Positions 53,838 through 63,433 of a DNA stretch of 64,000 nucleotides are shown piece after piece. A program made the translations under genes and the position numbers. This stretch comes from Sphingobium jiangsuense (GTDB lineage: Bacteria; Pseudomonadota; Alphaproteobacteria; Sphingomonadales; Sphingomonadaceae): contig NZ_JACIDT010000020.1 of assembly GCF_014196495.1 (NCBI RefSeq), forward strand, positions 1 through 64,000, in the 5' to 3' direction. How positions within the stretch are numbered: position 1 is the stretch's first letter; each line of letters begins with the position of its first letter. Below the pieces are notes generated by a model. It saw only the letters and a program-made list of their open reading frames with translations. It made no database searches and was not told where the DNA came from.

Positions 53838-54644
53838 GTGACGGCGGGGTCGGGGACGGCGGCGGACGGCGCGCCCGCGCTGGCGCTGGTGACCGGCGGG
53901 CACAGGCGGCTGGGCGCGCGCATCGCCGGGGCGCTGGCCCGCGCCGGATATCGCCTCGCGCTGCACGGCAGCCATGACGCCGCGCCCGATACGGAACTGG
54001 CGCGCACGCTTGCCGAAACGGGCGTGGAATGGCGGGGCTTCGTTGCCGATTTCGAGCAGCCGGAAGCCGCCACCGCGCTGATGGATGCGGTGGCCGCCCA
54101 TTTCGGGCAGGGCCCCGATCTGCTGGTGAACAGCGCGGCGATCTTCGGGCAGGACCGGCTGGAGAGCGTGACCGGCGTCGACATGATGCGCCATCATGCG
54201 ATCAATTGCGCCGCGCCGGTGTTGCTGACGCGGGCGATGGCGGCGCAGACGGGTGCGCGGGGCGACCGGGCGCCGGGACGGGATCGGGCGATCGTCAACA
54301 TGCTCGACCAGCGGCTGGCCAATCCCCATGGCGACCAGCTGGCCTATACGCTGTCCAAGCAGGCGCTGGCCGGCTTCACCCACATCGCCGCGCGGGAACT
54401 GGCGGGCAAGGGGATACGTGTCAACGCGGTCGCGCCGGGCCTCACCATCGCGACGGAGCATTATGACGACGCGCAGATGGAGCGCCTTTCCGGCATGATG
54501 CCGCTGCGGCGCCTGCCCGATCCGTCGCAGATCGCCGAGGCGGTGCTCTATCTGGCGCGGGCGCGGGCGGTGACGGGGCAGGTCATCGCCGTGGACGGCG
54601 GCGCGCATATGGAAAGCTACGCCCGCGATTTCATGTTTCTTTGA
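53838..54644 (+). CDS. SDR-family reductase, pteridine reductase/FolM-like
   Basis: A 268-residue short-chain dehydrogenase. The nucleotide loop is TGGHRRLG (19-26), the Arg-containing TGxxxRxG form typical of pteridine reductases and FolM rather than ordinary SDRs. NSAAIF replaces NNAG, and the catalytic YTLSK is intact. I chose the GTG at 53838, two bases after the folE stop. Placement after folE supports dihydropteridine or dihydromonapterin reduction; substrate is inferred. A secondary TTG start at 53829 inside folE is less likely. Confidence 0.82.
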   Translation: MTAGSGTAADGAPALALVTGGHRRLGARIAGALARAGYRLALHGSHDAAPDTELARTLAETGVEWRGFVADFEQPEAATALMDAVAAHFGQGPDLLVNSAAIFGQDRLESVTGVDMMRHHAINCAAPVLLTRAMAAQTGARGDRAPGRDRAIVNMLDQRLANPHGDQLAYTLSKQALAGFTHIAARELAGKGIRVNAVAPGLTIATEHYDDAQMERLSGMMPLRRLPDPSQIAEAVLYLARARAVTGQVIAVDGGAHMESYARDFMFL

Positions 54645-54662
54645 GAGGTAGCGAGGGACGGC

Positions 54663-55013
54663 TTACGCGCTGGCGCCGTCGAAAGGCTGGAGGTGCAGGC
54701 TGTCCAGATCGACCTCCGGCACGCAGCGCAGGTTGATCGCCCGCGTTTCGCTCCCATCCGGCCCGGTGCCGCAGGCAAAGGCCTGGGTGCCGCAGGTCGT
54801 GCAGAAGCGATGTTCGATGCGATGGGTGTTGAAGCGGTAGGAGCGCAGATCGTCCTCTCCCGTCACCAGCCGGAACAGATTGGCGGGCACGAACGTCAGG
54901 AGGAAGCCTTTCCTGCGGCAATGCGAGCAATTGCAACTGATCGCGCTTTGCGGAACAGGGGCGTCGACCGTGAATCGGACGGCCCCGCAATGACAGCTGC
55001 CTTCGAATGACAT
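54663..55013 (-). CDS. GFA-family zinc protein
   Basis: A 116-residue protein of the glutathione-dependent formaldehyde-activating (GFA/CENP-V) fold. The cysteine pattern is complete: C7-x-C9, C27-x-C29-x2-C32 and C71-x2-C74, binding zinc. Family members are metal-binding proteins with mostly unproven activity, and true formaldehyde function is not established for most. It is convergent with the SDR gene, 18 bp apart. Confidence 0.9.
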   Translation of the reverse strand: MSFEGSCHCGAVRFTVDAPVPQSAISCNCSHCRRKGFLLTFVPANLFRLVTGEDDLRSYRFNTHRIEHRFCTTCGTQAFACGTGPDGSETRAINLRCVPEVDLDSLHLQPFDGASA

Positions 55014-55126
55014 GATCGCTTCCGGATTGTTTCTGGCGGTTGGAGCATAGCCGGGGAGGAGTGGAGGGACCAGCTTGCGTTGGAGGAGATGGCGGGTTGT
55101 AGTTCGATGGCGGACCTTGCCTCTAT

Positions 55127-55237
55127 CGTCACCCTGAACTTGGTTCAGGGTCCATTTCGCCGGATTGAGCGGAGAAGCGTGGGGCTTGATGGATGCTGAG
55201 CCGAAGGCCGGCGCAGCTAACCAAGTTCAGCATGACG
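55127..55237 (+). repeat. Family-2 intergenic repeat, copy 2
   Basis: CGTCA is followed by the ccctgaac/ttcaggg hairpin, TCCATTTCGCCGGATT, GGGCTTGATGGATG and a CAGCATGACG end. It matches 36765-36876 along its length. It is preceded by GGCGGACCTTGCCTCTAT, the same leader that precedes the family-1 copies at 7548 and 27184. Confidence 0.8.
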
Positions 55238-55263
55238 ATCGGGGTTATGTCGCCCAACCACCC

Positions 55264-55303
55264 CAAAAGGAAAAGGCCGCCCGGATCGCTCCGCGCGGCC
55301 TTT
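55264..55303 (-). terminator. Terminator of the rpsF-rpsR-rplI operon
   Basis: Read on the minus strand: AAAGGCCGCGCGGA, a short loop, TCCGGGCGGCCTTTT and then CCTTTTGGGG. A 9- to 12-bp GC-rich stem closed by a T-run, 30 bp past the rplI stop. Confidence 0.85.
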
Positions 55304-55332
55304 CGCTATTCCGGGAACCCGGAAGGGAAGGA

Positions 55333-55935
55333 TCAGGCCTGTTCGCCCGCTTCCTCTTCGACGCTTTCCTCGACGGCGATTTCGCCCGGTTCGGCGTTGG
55401 GATCATAATCCTCGGTGAAGCCGGCCTCGTCCTTTTCGAACATCTGCGCCATCACGTCCACGCCTTCCTTCTGGAGGTCGGCTTCTTCCGGCGAGCGAGC
55501 GACGTTCACCTGGATGGTGACGGCGACTTCCGGGTGCAGCGCGACCTTCACGTCGAACACGCCGAGCGTCTTGATCGGGCGTTCGAGGACGACCATCGCC
55601 TTCGAAACGATGCTGTGGCCATCGGCATGCAGCGCCTCGACGATGTCGCGCACCGCGACCGAGCCATAGAGATGGCCGGCGTTGGACGACTGGCGGATGA
55701 GGACGATCTGATGGCCGTTGACGCCTTCGGCTTCCTTCTCGGCGTCGGCGCGGCGAGCGGCGTTGTCCGCCTCGATCTTCGCGCGGTTGGCTTCGAAAAT
55801 GGCCTTGTTCGCGTTGTTGGAGCGCAGCGCCTTCTTGTTCGGCAGCAGATAGTTACGCGCGTAACCATCCTTCACGGTGACGATGTCGCCGATGGCGCCG
55901 AGCTTCTCGATCCGTTCGAGCAGAATGATTTCCAT
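55333..55935 (-). CDS. rplI: 50S ribosomal protein L9
   Basis: A 200-residue L9. The N-terminal RNA-binding domain MEIILLERIEKLGAIGDIVTVKDGYARNYLLPNKKAL and the long connecting helix are typical. The C-terminal domain is followed by an extra Glu-rich tail (EEEAGEQA), making it longer than E. coli L9 (149 residues), as in other alphaproteobacteria. Last gene of the rpsF-rpsR-rplI operon. Confidence 0.97.
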   Translation of the reverse strand: MEIILLERIEKLGAIGDIVTVKDGYARNYLLPNKKALRSNNANKAIFEANRAKIEADNAARRADAEKEAEGVNGHQIVLIRQSSNAGHLYGSVAVRDIVEALHADGHSIVSKAMVVLERPIKTLGVFDVKVALHPEVAVTIQVNVARSPEEADLQKEGVDVMAQMFEKDEAGFTEDYDPNAEPGEIAVEESVEEEAGEQA

Positions 55936-55946
55936 TGTTCAGCTCC

Positions 55947-56171
55947 TCACTTCACGATGTAGGGCAGCAGGCCCAGATGACGGGCGCGCTTGATGGCCTG
56001 GGCCAGCTCGCGCTGCTTCTTGGCGGAAACCGCGGTGATGCGGCTGGGGACGATCTTGCCGCGTTCAGAGACGAAGCCCTGAAGCAGACGAACATCCTTG
56101 TAATCGATGCGCGGAGCGTCCTTCGCGGAGAAGGGGCAGCTCTTGCGGCGGCGGAAAAACGGACGTGCCAT
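55947..56171 (-). CDS. rpsR: 30S ribosomal protein S18
   Basis: A 74-residue S18 starting [20 protein letters not shown] and containing the family signature [39 protein letters not shown]. The N-terminal alanine after Met removal would be the target of the RimI-like acetyltransferase at 13348. It lies 11 bp before rplI and 14 bp after rpsF. Confidence 0.98.
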   Translation of the reverse strand: MARPFFRRRKSCPFSAKDAPRIDYKDVRLLQGFVSERGKIVPSRITAVSAKKQRELAQAIKRARHLGLLPYIVK

Positions 56172-56185
56172 GATTGTGCTCCTCC

Positions 56186-56557
56186 TCAGTCGTTGTCGCG
56201 GTCGCGGCGCGAGCCACCGCCACGGCGGTCGCGTTCGTTCTTGCGCATCATCACCGACGGGCCGGATTCCAGCTCCTCGACCTTGACGGTCATGTAGCGG
56301 ATCACGTCTTCGTTGATCTGGGTCTGGCGTTCCAGTTCCGCGACGACGCCGGCGGGGGCGTCGATGTTCAGCATCACATAGTGAGCCTTGCGGTTTTTGG
56401 CGATCTTGTAGGCGAGGGAGCGCAGGCCCCAATTCTCGACCTTCGTGACCTTGCCCTGATTCGCCTCTACAATGGCGGTGGCGTTTTCGGCGAGCGCATC
56501 GACCTGGGCCTGGGCCAGGTCCTGACGCGCAAGGAAAACATGCTCGTAAAGCGGCAT
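56186..56557 (-). CDS. rpsF: 30S ribosomal protein S6
   Basis: A 123-residue S6: [20 protein letters not shown], with the RRM-like fold and [20 protein letters not shown] basic, Arg/Gly/Asp-rich C-terminal tail is present. The ATG at 56557 is chosen; the frame continues to 56635 without homology. First gene of rpsF-rpsR-rplI, with its promoter in the 217-bp gap shared with fabD. Confidence 0.97.
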   Translation of the reverse strand: MPLYEHVFLARQDLAQAQVDALAENATAIVEANQGKVTKVENWGLRSLAYKIAKNRKAHYVMLNIDAPAGVVAELERQTQINEDVIRYMTVKVEELESGPSVMMRKNERDRRGGGSRRDRDND

Positions 56558-56774
56558 GGTTGCTTGCTTTCTGTGTTGGCCGATTGCTGACGCCCGCCCC
56601 ATGCGAAACGCCCCTCCGGCTGTCGTCCAAGTCATTCCCGCCCGGCGGCGATGCGCCCGGCGAAGGCGGGCCTATGGCCGAAATCGCGGCGGAAGGCAAG
56701 TGCATGTTGCTTCTCAGGCCTGCATCGCTATGGAGCAGCGATAACCATATCCACAACGCAGTCAGGGGCAATCG

Positions 56775-57710
56775 ATGCGCGCATTCATCTTTCCGGGGCA
56801 AGGCAGCCAGTCGGTCGGCATGGGCAAGGCGCTGGCCGACGCCAGCCCGCATGCGAAGCAATTGTTTCAGGAAGTCGACGACGCGCTGTCGCAGCATCTG
56901 TTCCGCATCATGGTCGAAGGACCGGAAAGCGACCTCACCCTGACCGAGAATGCCCAGCCCGCGATCATGGCCAATGCCATCGCGACGCTGCGGGTGCTGG
57001 AGAAGGAAGGCGGCCTGCGCCTCGCCGACAAGGGCGATTATGTCGCGGGCCACAGCCTGGGCGAATATACCGCGCTGTGCGCGGCCGAGGCGTTCGACGT
57101 CGCGACGACCGCGCGCCTTTTGAAGCTGCGCGGGCAGGCGATGCAGGCGGCGGTGCCCGTGGGCGATGGCGCGATGGCCGCGCTGCTCGGCGCGGATATC
57201 GAAAAGGCGCAGGCCCTCGCGGATGCGGCGGCGGAAGGCGAGGTCTGCACCGTCGCCAACGACAATGACCCGACGCAGGTGGTGATTTCCGGCCATCGCG
57301 GCGCGGTCGAGCGGGCGGTCGCGCTGGTCAAGGATCATGGCATCAAGCGTGGGGTGCTGCTGCCGGTGTCGGCGCCGTTCCATTGCCCGTTGATGCAGCC
57401 CGCCGCCGACGCGATGGAAGAGGCGCTGGGCAAGGCGGCGATCGGCGCGCCGCTGCTCCCCGTCTACGCCAATGTGCTGGCCGCGCCGATCGCCGCGCCG
57501 GACGATATCCGCCAGCGCCTCGTCGAGCAGGTGACGGGCCGCGTCCGCTGGCGCGAGAGCGTGGCGGCGATGTGGGACGCGGGCGTCACCGAATTCGTCG
57601 AGCTGGGCGGCAAGGTGCTCGGCCCGATGGTCAAGCGCATCGCGCCCGACGCGACCGTGCGCAGCATCGTGACGATGGACGATATCGAGGCCGCGCTGGC
57701 CGCTTTCTGA
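56775..57710 (+). CDS. fabD: Malonyl-CoA-ACP transacylase
   Basis: A 311-residue acyltransferase that loads malonate onto acyl carrier protein in type II fatty-acid synthesis. [12 protein letters not shown] forms the N-terminal hallmark. The nucleophile S94 lies in [11 protein letters not shown], and the partner His in [10 protein letters not shown]. Heads the fabD-fabG-acpP-fabF-mltG cluster. Confidence 0.98.
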   Translation: MRAFIFPGQGSQSVGMGKALADASPHAKQLFQEVDDALSQHLFRIMVEGPESDLTLTENAQPAIMANAIATLRVLEKEGGLRLADKGDYVAGHSLGEYTALCAAEAFDVATTARLLKLRGQAMQAAVPVGDGAMAALLGADIEKAQALADAAAEGEVCTVANDNDPTQVVISGHRGAVERAVALVKDHGIKRGVLLPVSAPFHCPLMQPAADAMEEALGKAAIGAPLLPVYANVLAAPIAAPDDIRQRLVEQVTGRVRWRESVAAMWDAGVTEFVELGGKVLGPMVKRIAPDATVRSIVTMDDIEAALAAF

Positions 57711-57761
57711 TCCCGGTTCCGGCGGAGGGCGCCTCCGCGCGAACCAACAAGGAGACTGACA

Positions 57762-58502
57762 ATGTTCGATCTTACGGGAATGACCGCGCTGGTGACGGGC
57801 GCGAGCGGCGGCATCGGGTCCGCCATCGCGCAGGGCCTCGCCGCGCAGGGCGCGCGCCTCGCGCTGTCGGGCAGCAATGTCGGCAAGCTGGAAGCCTTCG
57901 CCGCGACGCTGGGCGGCGATCATGCGATCGTGCCGTGCGACCTTTCCGACGCCGCCGCCGTCGATGCGCTGGTGCCGCAGGCGGTCGAGGCGCTGGGGGG
58001 CAAGCTGGATATCCTCGTCAACAATGCCGGTGTCACCCGCGACAATCTCATCCTGCGCATGAAGGACGAGGAATGGGATCAGGTGATCCGCGTCAATCTG
58101 GAAGCCGCCTTCCGCCTCTGCCGCTCCGCCGCCAAGGTGATGATGAAGGCGCGCTTCGGCCGCATCGTGTCGATCACCTCGGTGGTCGGCGTCACCGGCA
58201 ATCCGGGGCAGGCCAATTATTGCGCGTCCAAGGCGGGCATCATCGGCATGTCGAAGAGCCTCGCGCAGGAACTGGCGAGCCGGGGCGTGACGGTGAACTG
58301 CGTCGCGCCGGGCTTCATCCGCTCCGCGATGACCGAGGCGCTCACCGACGCGCAGAAGGACGCGATCAACGCCAAGATCCCGGCGGGCACGATGGGCGAG
58401 GGCGCGGATATCGCGGCGGCGGTCGCTTATCTGGCGTCGAAGGAAGCGGGCTACGTCACCGGCCAGACCCTGCATGTGAACGGCGGCATGGCGATGATCT
58501 GA
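57762..58502 (+). CDS. fabG: 3-oxoacyl-ACP reductase
   Basis: A 246-residue SDR reducing beta-ketoacyl-ACP with [13 protein letters not shown] is at 12-19 and NNAG at 87-90. The catalytic triad is S140, Y153 and K157 in SITS and NYCASK. A good ribosome-binding site (aaggaga) precedes the ATG. It lies 51 bp after fabD. The context fixes the fatty-acid role among otherwise similar SDRs. Confidence 0.97.
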   Translation: MFDLTGMTALVTGASGGIGSAIAQGLAAQGARLALSGSNVGKLEAFAATLGGDHAIVPCDLSDAAAVDALVPQAVEALGGKLDILVNNAGVTRDNLILRMKDEEWDQVIRVNLEAAFRLCRSAAKVMMKARFGRIVSITSVVGVTGNPGQANYCASKAGIIGMSKSLAQELASRGVTVNCVAPGFIRSAMTEALTDAQKDAINAKIPAGTMGEGADIAAAVAYLASKEAGYVTGQTLHVNGGMAMI

Positions 58503-58684
58503 TGCGCCGCGATCCCGCCCTTCGGTGCGGCGGCGGGAGCGGGGGGCGGAGCGCGGGCCAGAGCGCGGGGAGCTGCCCGCGCATCCGCTTTGCCTCTTGC
58601 CTCTTGGGGTTCATCGCACTAGGGCAAGGACGCAGCGGCGGGAAATTACCCCTTCGCATCGGTTTCAAGTAAGAAGGACCACTC

Positions 58685-58918
58685 ATGAGTGAGACTGCGG
58701 ATCGCGTAAAGAAAATCGTCATCGAGCATCTGGGCGTCGAGGCCGACAAGGTGACCGAGGACGCGAGCTTCATTGACGATCTGGGGGCCGACAGCCTCGA
58801 TATCGTCGAGCTGGTCATGGCGTTCGAAGAAGAATTCGGCGTCGAAATCCCGGACGATGCGGCCGAAAAGATCGGCACCGTCAAGGATGCGATCGACTAT
58901 ATCAACAGCAAGCAGTAA
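58685..58918 (+). CDS. acpP: Acyl carrier protein
   Basis: A 77-residue acidic ACP. The 4'-phosphopantetheine attachment serine S37 lies in [16 protein letters not shown] clear ribosome-binding site (aagaagga) precedes the ATG. The 182-bp gap upstream of it may carry a separate strong promoter, as is common for acpP. Confidence 0.98.
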   Translation: MSETADRVKKIVIEHLGVEADKVTEDASFIDDLGADSLDIVELVMAFEEEFGVEIPDDAAEKIGTVKDAIDYINSKQ

Positions 58919-59090
58919 GTCTGGCTGGTCGGGATGGCGGCATCTTTCGCGGATGCGGATATCCTGAGTCGATAAAGAGATAAATGGCGGCTTTCCCACG
59001 CGGGTATTTTCCGTGTATGGAAGCCGCCATTTCGATTTGATTGAAGGTTCTTTCGGGGCGGCAATGCCCCGCATATTTGGGAGCGAGGAT

Positions 59091-60350
59091 ATGCGTCGTG
59101 TGGTCGTAACCGGCTTGGGCATGGTGTCGCCGCTGGGCGGCGATGTCGAAACCACCTGGAAGAACATTCTGGCGTCGAAGAGCGGGGCGGGCACGATCAC
59201 CCGCTTCGACGCGACCGACTATGCCTGCCGCATCGCCTGCGAGGTGAAGCCCGCCGACCATGAATATGGCTTCGACGCCAACCGGCGAGTCGACCACAAG
59301 GTGCAGCGCCAGGTCGATCCGTTCATCGTCTACGGCATCGACGCCGCCGGGCAGGCGCTGGAAGATGCGGGCCTGACCGACATGCCGGAGGCCGAGCGCC
59401 TGCGCGCGGGCTGCTCGATCGGGTCGGGCATCGGCGGCCTGCCGGGCATAGAGAGCGAGTCGCTGGTGCTGGAGCATAAGGGGCCGCGCCGCGTTTCCCC
59501 GCACTTCGTCCATGGCCGCCTCATCAACCTGATTTCGGGACAGGTTTCGATCAAATACGGCCTGATGGGCCCCAATCATGCGGTCGTCACCGCCTGCTCG
59601 ACCGGCGCCCATTCGATCGGCGACGCCGCGCGGATGATCGCGATGGACGATGCCGACGTGATGCTGGCGGGCGGCGCGGAGGGCGCGATCTGCCCGATCG
59701 GCATCGCCGGTTTCTCTCAGGCGAAGGCGCTGTCCACCAATTTCAACGACACGCCGGAACGGGCGAGCCGCCCCTATGACATCGACCGCGACGGCTTCGT
59801 GATGGGCGAGGGCGCGGGCGTCGTCGTGCTGGAGGAATATGAGCACGCCAAGGCGCGCGGCGCGAAAATCTATGCCGAGGTCGTCGGCTACGGCCTGTCG
59901 GGCGACGCCTATCATGTGACGGCGCCGCACCCGGAAGGATCGGGCGCCTATCGCTCGATGGAGATGGCGCTGCGAAAGTCCGGCCTGTCGCTGGCCGACA
60001 TCGATTATGTGAATGCGCACGGCACCTCCACCCCGCTGGGCGACGAGCTGGAGTTGGGCGCGGTGCGCCGCCTGTTCGGCGATGCGATCAATACCATGTC
60101 GATGTCGTCGACCAAGTCCGCCATCGGCCATCTGCTGGGCGGCGCGGGCGCGGTGGAGAGCATCTTCTGCATCCTCGCGCTGCGCGACCAGATCGTGCCG
60201 CCGACGCTCAACCTCGACAATCCGTCCGACAGCTGCAAGGGCGTGGACCTCGTGCCGCACGTCGCCAAGCAGCGCAAGGTGCGCGCGGTGCTGAACAACA
60301 GCTTCGGTTTCGGCGGCACCAATGCCAGCCTGGTGATGAAGGCGGTCTGA
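59091..60350 (+). CDS. fabF: 3-oxoacyl-ACP synthase II
   Basis: A 419-residue condensing enzyme that elongates acyl-ACP. The active-site Cys is C169 in VVTACSTGAHS. The two catalytic histidines are in VNAHGTSTP and SAIGHLLGGAGA. The C-terminal glycine loop is NNSFGFGGTNAS. The ATG at 59091 follows a ribosome-binding site (gggagcgagg) and gives the canonical MRRVVVTGLG start. An ATG at 59013 would add 26 unmatched residues. Confidence 0.98.
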   Translation: MRRVVVTGLGMVSPLGGDVETTWKNILASKSGAGTITRFDATDYACRIACEVKPADHEYGFDANRRVDHKVQRQVDPFIVYGIDAAGQALEDAGLTDMPEAERLRAGCSIGSGIGGLPGIESESLVLEHKGPRRVSPHFVHGRLINLISGQVSIKYGLMGPNHAVVTACSTGAHSIGDAARMIAMDDADVMLAGGAEGAICPIGIAGFSQAKALSTNFNDTPERASRPYDIDRDGFVMGEGAGVVVLEEYEHAKARGAKIYAEVVGYGLSGDAYHVTAPHPEGSGAYRSMEMALRKSGLSLADIDYVNAHGTSTPLGDELELGAVRRLFGDAINTMSMSSTKSAIGHLLGGAGAVESIFCILALRDQIVPPTLNLDNPSDSCKGVDLVPHVAKQRKVRAVLNNSFGFGGTNASLVMKAV

Positions 60351-60357
60351 TCCTCCC

Positions 60358-61329
60358 ATGCGCCGGGCGCTCCTCATCCTGCTGGCGATCGTAGGGCTGG
60401 GGCTGATCGGGGCCGGGGTCAATTTCGTCCATGGCTGGTCCGCCGCCGGGCCCGCGACCGAGGACGCGACGATCACCGTGCCGGAAGGCGCGACGCTGAA
60501 AAGCATGGCGGTCGCCCTCAAGAAGGCGGGCCTCATCCGGTCCGCCGACGCCTTCTATGCCCGCGCGCGCCTGTTCGCCGGATCGCCGGGGGTGAAGGCG
60601 GGCGAATATATGATCTCCAAGGGCGCCAGCAATCGGGAAATCGTGCAGATCCTGACCGAAGGGGTCGGCATCAACCGCTTCGTCACCGTGCCCGAAGGCA
60701 TGCCGTCGATCCTCGTCTATGAGCGGCTGATGGCCAACGATCAGTTGACCGGAGAGATACCGGTGCCGCCCGAAGGCAGCGTGCTGCCCGATACCTATGC
60801 CTATGACAAGGGCGAGGCCCGCGCGGCGGTGCTGGCGCGGATGCAGGCGGCGATGAAGAAGGCGCTGGACGAAGCGTGGGAAAAGCGCTCCCCCCGCACG
60901 ATCGTGAAAAGCAGGGAAGAGGCGGTCACGCTCGCCAGCATCATCGAGAAGGAAACCGCCATTCCTTCCGAGCGGACGACGGTCGCGGGCGTCTACACCA
61001 ATCGCCTGCGCGAAGGCATGATGCTGCAGGCCGATCCGACGATCATCTACCCGATCACCAAGGGCAAGCCGCTGGGCCGTCGCATCCGCAAGTCGGAAAT
61101 CGCGGCGGTGAACGATTACAACACCTATGCGATGACCGGCCTGCCCAGGGGGCCGATCGCCAACCCCAGCAAGGAATCTATCGAGGCGGCGCTCAATCCC
61201 AAGGATACCAAGGCGCTCTATTTCGTCGCGGACGGCAAGGGCGGGCACATCTTCGCGGACACGCTGGAAGAGCATAACGAAAATGTCCGCAAATGGTTCG
61301 AAATCCGCCGCGAACGGGGCGAACTCTAG
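60358..61329 (+). CDS. mltG: Endolytic murein transglycosylase
   Basis: A 323-residue YceG-like lytic transglycosylase that cuts nascent glycan strands. An N-terminal membrane helix (about 4-24) anchors it in the inner membrane. A LysM-like domain (about 37-105) precedes the catalytic domain, with the essential E197 in ASIIEKET. The C-terminal YFVADGKGGHIFADTLEEHN is typical. It lies 7 bp after fabF; the fabF-mltG pairing is widespread. Confidence 0.97.
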   Translation: MRRALLILLAIVGLGLIGAGVNFVHGWSAAGPATEDATITVPEGATLKSMAVALKKAGLIRSADAFYARARLFAGSPGVKAGEYMISKGASNREIVQILTEGVGINRFVTVPEGMPSILVYERLMANDQLTGEIPVPPEGSVLPDTYAYDKGEARAAVLARMQAAMKKALDEAWEKRSPRTIVKSREEAVTLASIIEKETAIPSERTTVAGVYTNRLREGMMLQADPTIIYPITKGKPLGRRIRKSEIAAVNDYNTYAMTGLPRGPIANPSKESIEAALNPKDTKALYFVADGKGGHIFADTLEEHNENVRKWFEIRRERGEL

Positions 61330-61406
61330 GGCCTTCGGCGCGATCCGCCGCGCGGCCGGCACGGATCGACTCTCTCCGCTTGCCCGCACCGGCGGAATGA
61401 GGCGTA

Positions 61407-61439
61407 GAGCGTTTCAAGTCAGATGGAACATCGACGCTC
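61407..61439. repeat. Short imperfect-hairpin motif (single copy here)
   Basis: A 6-bp dyad GAGCGT ... ACGCTC encloses TTCAAGTCAGATGGAACATCG in the gap after mltG. The GAGCG-TTTCAAGTC-GATGGAA pattern recalls dispersed intergenic repeats of alphaproteobacteria that I have seen in other genomes. Only one copy is visible here, so its repeat status is a guess. Confidence 0.35.
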
Positions 61440-61496
61440 GGAAAACGCGGAAAAACAAGAAATGTCTAGGACGGAACGGCAATAAAGGGGGTCGCG

Positions 61497-61988
61497 ATGG
61501 TCGGGCGTTTCCTATCGGGCAGGGCGGCTGTCATCGCCGCGATGATGATCGGCGCAGTGCTTCTCTCCTCCTGTACGCGGCAGGTCGCCGCCCCCGAACC
61601 GCCGCCGCCGGTGAGTGCGGAGCCGCCGCCCGTCCGCCCGACCCAGCCCGATCTGGAGGCGGTGTGGCATGTACGCTCCGGCCTGAATGTCGGGGCGCTG
61701 TCCTGCAGGGGCGAATATGACGCGCTGGCCGATGCCTATAACCGGCTGCTGGAACAGCATGAGACCCTGCTGGCGGAGGCCTATCGGTTCGAGGAGGGGC
61801 GCCTGTCCCAGAGCGAGCTGGACCGGCATCTGACGCAGATCTACAATCATTTCGCCAACCAGCGCTCGGCCCAGCTGTTCTGCCGGACGGCGCAGACCGT
61901 GCTGAACCACGCGCTCGCATCCGACGCCGCCGTCTTTTCGGTTTCCGCCCCCGGCTGGCTCGCCGATCTCAATCTGGCGCTTCAGTAA
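61497..61988 (+). CDS. Lipoprotein of unknown function
   Basis: A 163-residue protein. A signal peptide is followed by lipobox LLSSC (C26) and then a Pro-rich linker (about 32-50). A helical mature domain contains two cysteines (about C69 and C128) that could form a disulfide. I do not recognise a family. The sequence starts with an ATG at 61497, preceded by ggggtcgcg. It is convergent with the reductase gene. Confidence 0.75.
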   Translation: MVGRFLSGRAAVIAAMMIGAVLLSSCTRQVAAPEPPPPVSAEPPPVRPTQPDLEAVWHVRSGLNVGALSCRGEYDALADAYNRLLEQHETLLAEAYRFEEGRLSQSELDRHLTQIYNHFANQRSAQLFCRTAQTVLNHALASDAAVFSVSAPGWLADLNLALQ

Positions 61989-62008
61989 GGGCGGCGGCGG
62001 GCAGGGGG

Positions 62009-63241
62009 TCAGCCCAGTTCCACTTCCTTCAACGGCCGCGCCGGATCGGCGAGCTGTTCCTGATCGAGGATCGCGCCGGACAGGATATGGGCCTTGCCCT
62101 GCACATAATCCTTCACCGCATTGACGCAGTCGAGCGCGATCACCTTGCCGCCGAGCAGATAGAGGATGGAGAAGCTGCGGCTCTCCGGTGAACCGCGCAC
62201 GATCGTCCGGTCGTGCCCGGCGGAAAGGCCGACGGTTTGCAGCTTCAGATCATATTGGTTGGACCAGAACCACGGCACCACGTCATATTCGACCGGATGG
62301 CCGATGATGTGCTGCACCGCGACCCGCGCCTGGTCATTGGCGTTCTGGACGGATTCCAGCCGGATCGTCTCCCCCCGCGCGAAGGGGTTGGCGTGGCAGG
62401 CGCAATCGCCGATCGCATAGATGTCGGGCAGGCTGGTGCGGCAATAGGCATCCACGTCGACGCCGTTGCCGCCCGTGGCCCCGGCGGCGATCAACGGCCC
62501 CGTTTCCGGCACGATGCCGATACCGACGATGAAGAGATCCGCTTCTATCCGCGTCCCATCGGTCAGGATCACGGCCCTGGCGACGCCGCCTTGCTCCTCT
62601 ATGCTCTCGACCGTCGCATCGGTGCGCAGGTCCACGCCGTGCGCGCGATGTTCGGCCTCGTAGAAGCGTGACAGCTCTTCCCCCGCGACGCGCGCGAGCA
62701 CGCGCGGCTGCGCCTCCAGCAGGGTGACCTTCCGGCCGAGCTTGGTGAGCACGGCAGCCGCTTCCAGCCCGATATAGCCACCACCGATCACGACGACATG
62801 GCGGACGGGGGCAAGGCTCTCCCTGATGGCGTCGACATCGGCCCGGCGCCGGATCGCATGGATGCCGCGCGCGGTGCCGCCGGGGCAGGTGAGCGGGCGC
62901 GGGCTGCCGCCGGCGGCCCAGATCAGCTTGCCGTAGCCGATCAGCTCATCTTCCCCGATGCCGACGATCTTGCCGACGGGATCGACCTTTCGCACCCGGC
63001 GACCGAGCAGCAGATCGACGTCGCGCTCCTCCCAGAAGGCACGGGGGCGGATCAATATGCGGTCGAACGGCTTTTCCCCGGCCATATATTCCTTGGACAG
63101 GGGAGGGCGCTCATAGGGCGGGTCCTTTTCGTCGCCGATGATGGCGATGCTGCCGTCGAAACCGGTCTGGCGCAGTTGCATCGCCGCCTGCGCGCCGCCG
63201 TGCCCCGCTCCGACGATCAGGATATCATAGGCCTTCGCCAT
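62009..63241 (-). CDS. FAD-dependent pyridine-nucleotide-disulfide oxidoreductase (ferredoxin reductase-like)
   Basis: A 410-residue flavoprotein of the BphA4/rubredoxin/ferredoxin reductase type. The FAD site is ILIVGAGHGGAQAA (about 8-21). YERPPLSKEYMAGEK is the family hallmark near residue 50. The NAD-binding second Rossmann is VVVIGGGYIGLEAA. A C-terminal domain contains FWSNQYDLKLQTVGL. It probably transfers electrons from NAD(P)H to a ferredoxin or rubredoxin serving a monooxygenase or dioxygenase; the partner is not in this window. The ATG at 63241 was chosen; the upstream frame is non-homologous. Confidence 0.93.
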   Translation of the reverse strand: MAKAYDILIVGAGHGGAQAAMQLRQTGFDGSIAIIGDEKDPPYERPPLSKEYMAGEKPFDRILIRPRAFWEERDVDLLLGRRVRKVDPVGKIVGIGEDELIGYGKLIWAAGGSPRPLTCPGGTARGIHAIRRRADVDAIRESLAPVRHVVVIGGGYIGLEAAAVLTKLGRKVTLLEAQPRVLARVAGEELSRFYEAEHRAHGVDLRTDATVESIEEQGGVARAVILTDGTRIEADLFIVGIGIVPETGPLIAAGATGGNGVDVDAYCRTSLPDIYAIGDCACHANPFARGETIRLESVQNANDQARVAVQHIIGHPVEYDVVPWFWSNQYDLKLQTVGLSAGHDRTIVRGSPESRSFSILYLLGGKVIALDCVNAVKDYVQGKAHILSGAILDQEQLADPARPLKEVELG

Positions 63242-63433
63242 GTCGGCACCCCGTTGGTTTTTGCAGCCCTGTTGATTGACCTGCTTTCTGGGGCGACACA
63301 AGCGACAAATCCGCGCGACCCGCATTTGCCCTGTTGACCCTGGTGAAAAGCCTGCGTATAGCGCGCCCACCGCAGGGCGAAGTCCTGCGGCGCTCTCTGT
63401 TTTACAGGCCGTTCCGGCGGCTGGAAGAGACGG

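Larger units (their letters stand above)
55014..55332. other. Intergenic region with family-2 repeat
   Basis: A 319-bp gap between the GFA gene start and the rplI 3' end. It holds a family-2 repeat (55127-55237) and the rplI terminator (55264-55303). The stretch 55014-55110 probably carries the GFA promoter. Confidence 0.5.

Noticed and set aside
56600-56680. A possible third repeat type (gtcattcccgcc ... aaggcgggcct) between rpsF and fabD
   Set aside because: Resembles dispersed hairpins known elsewhere but occurs only once here, with poor arm pairing.
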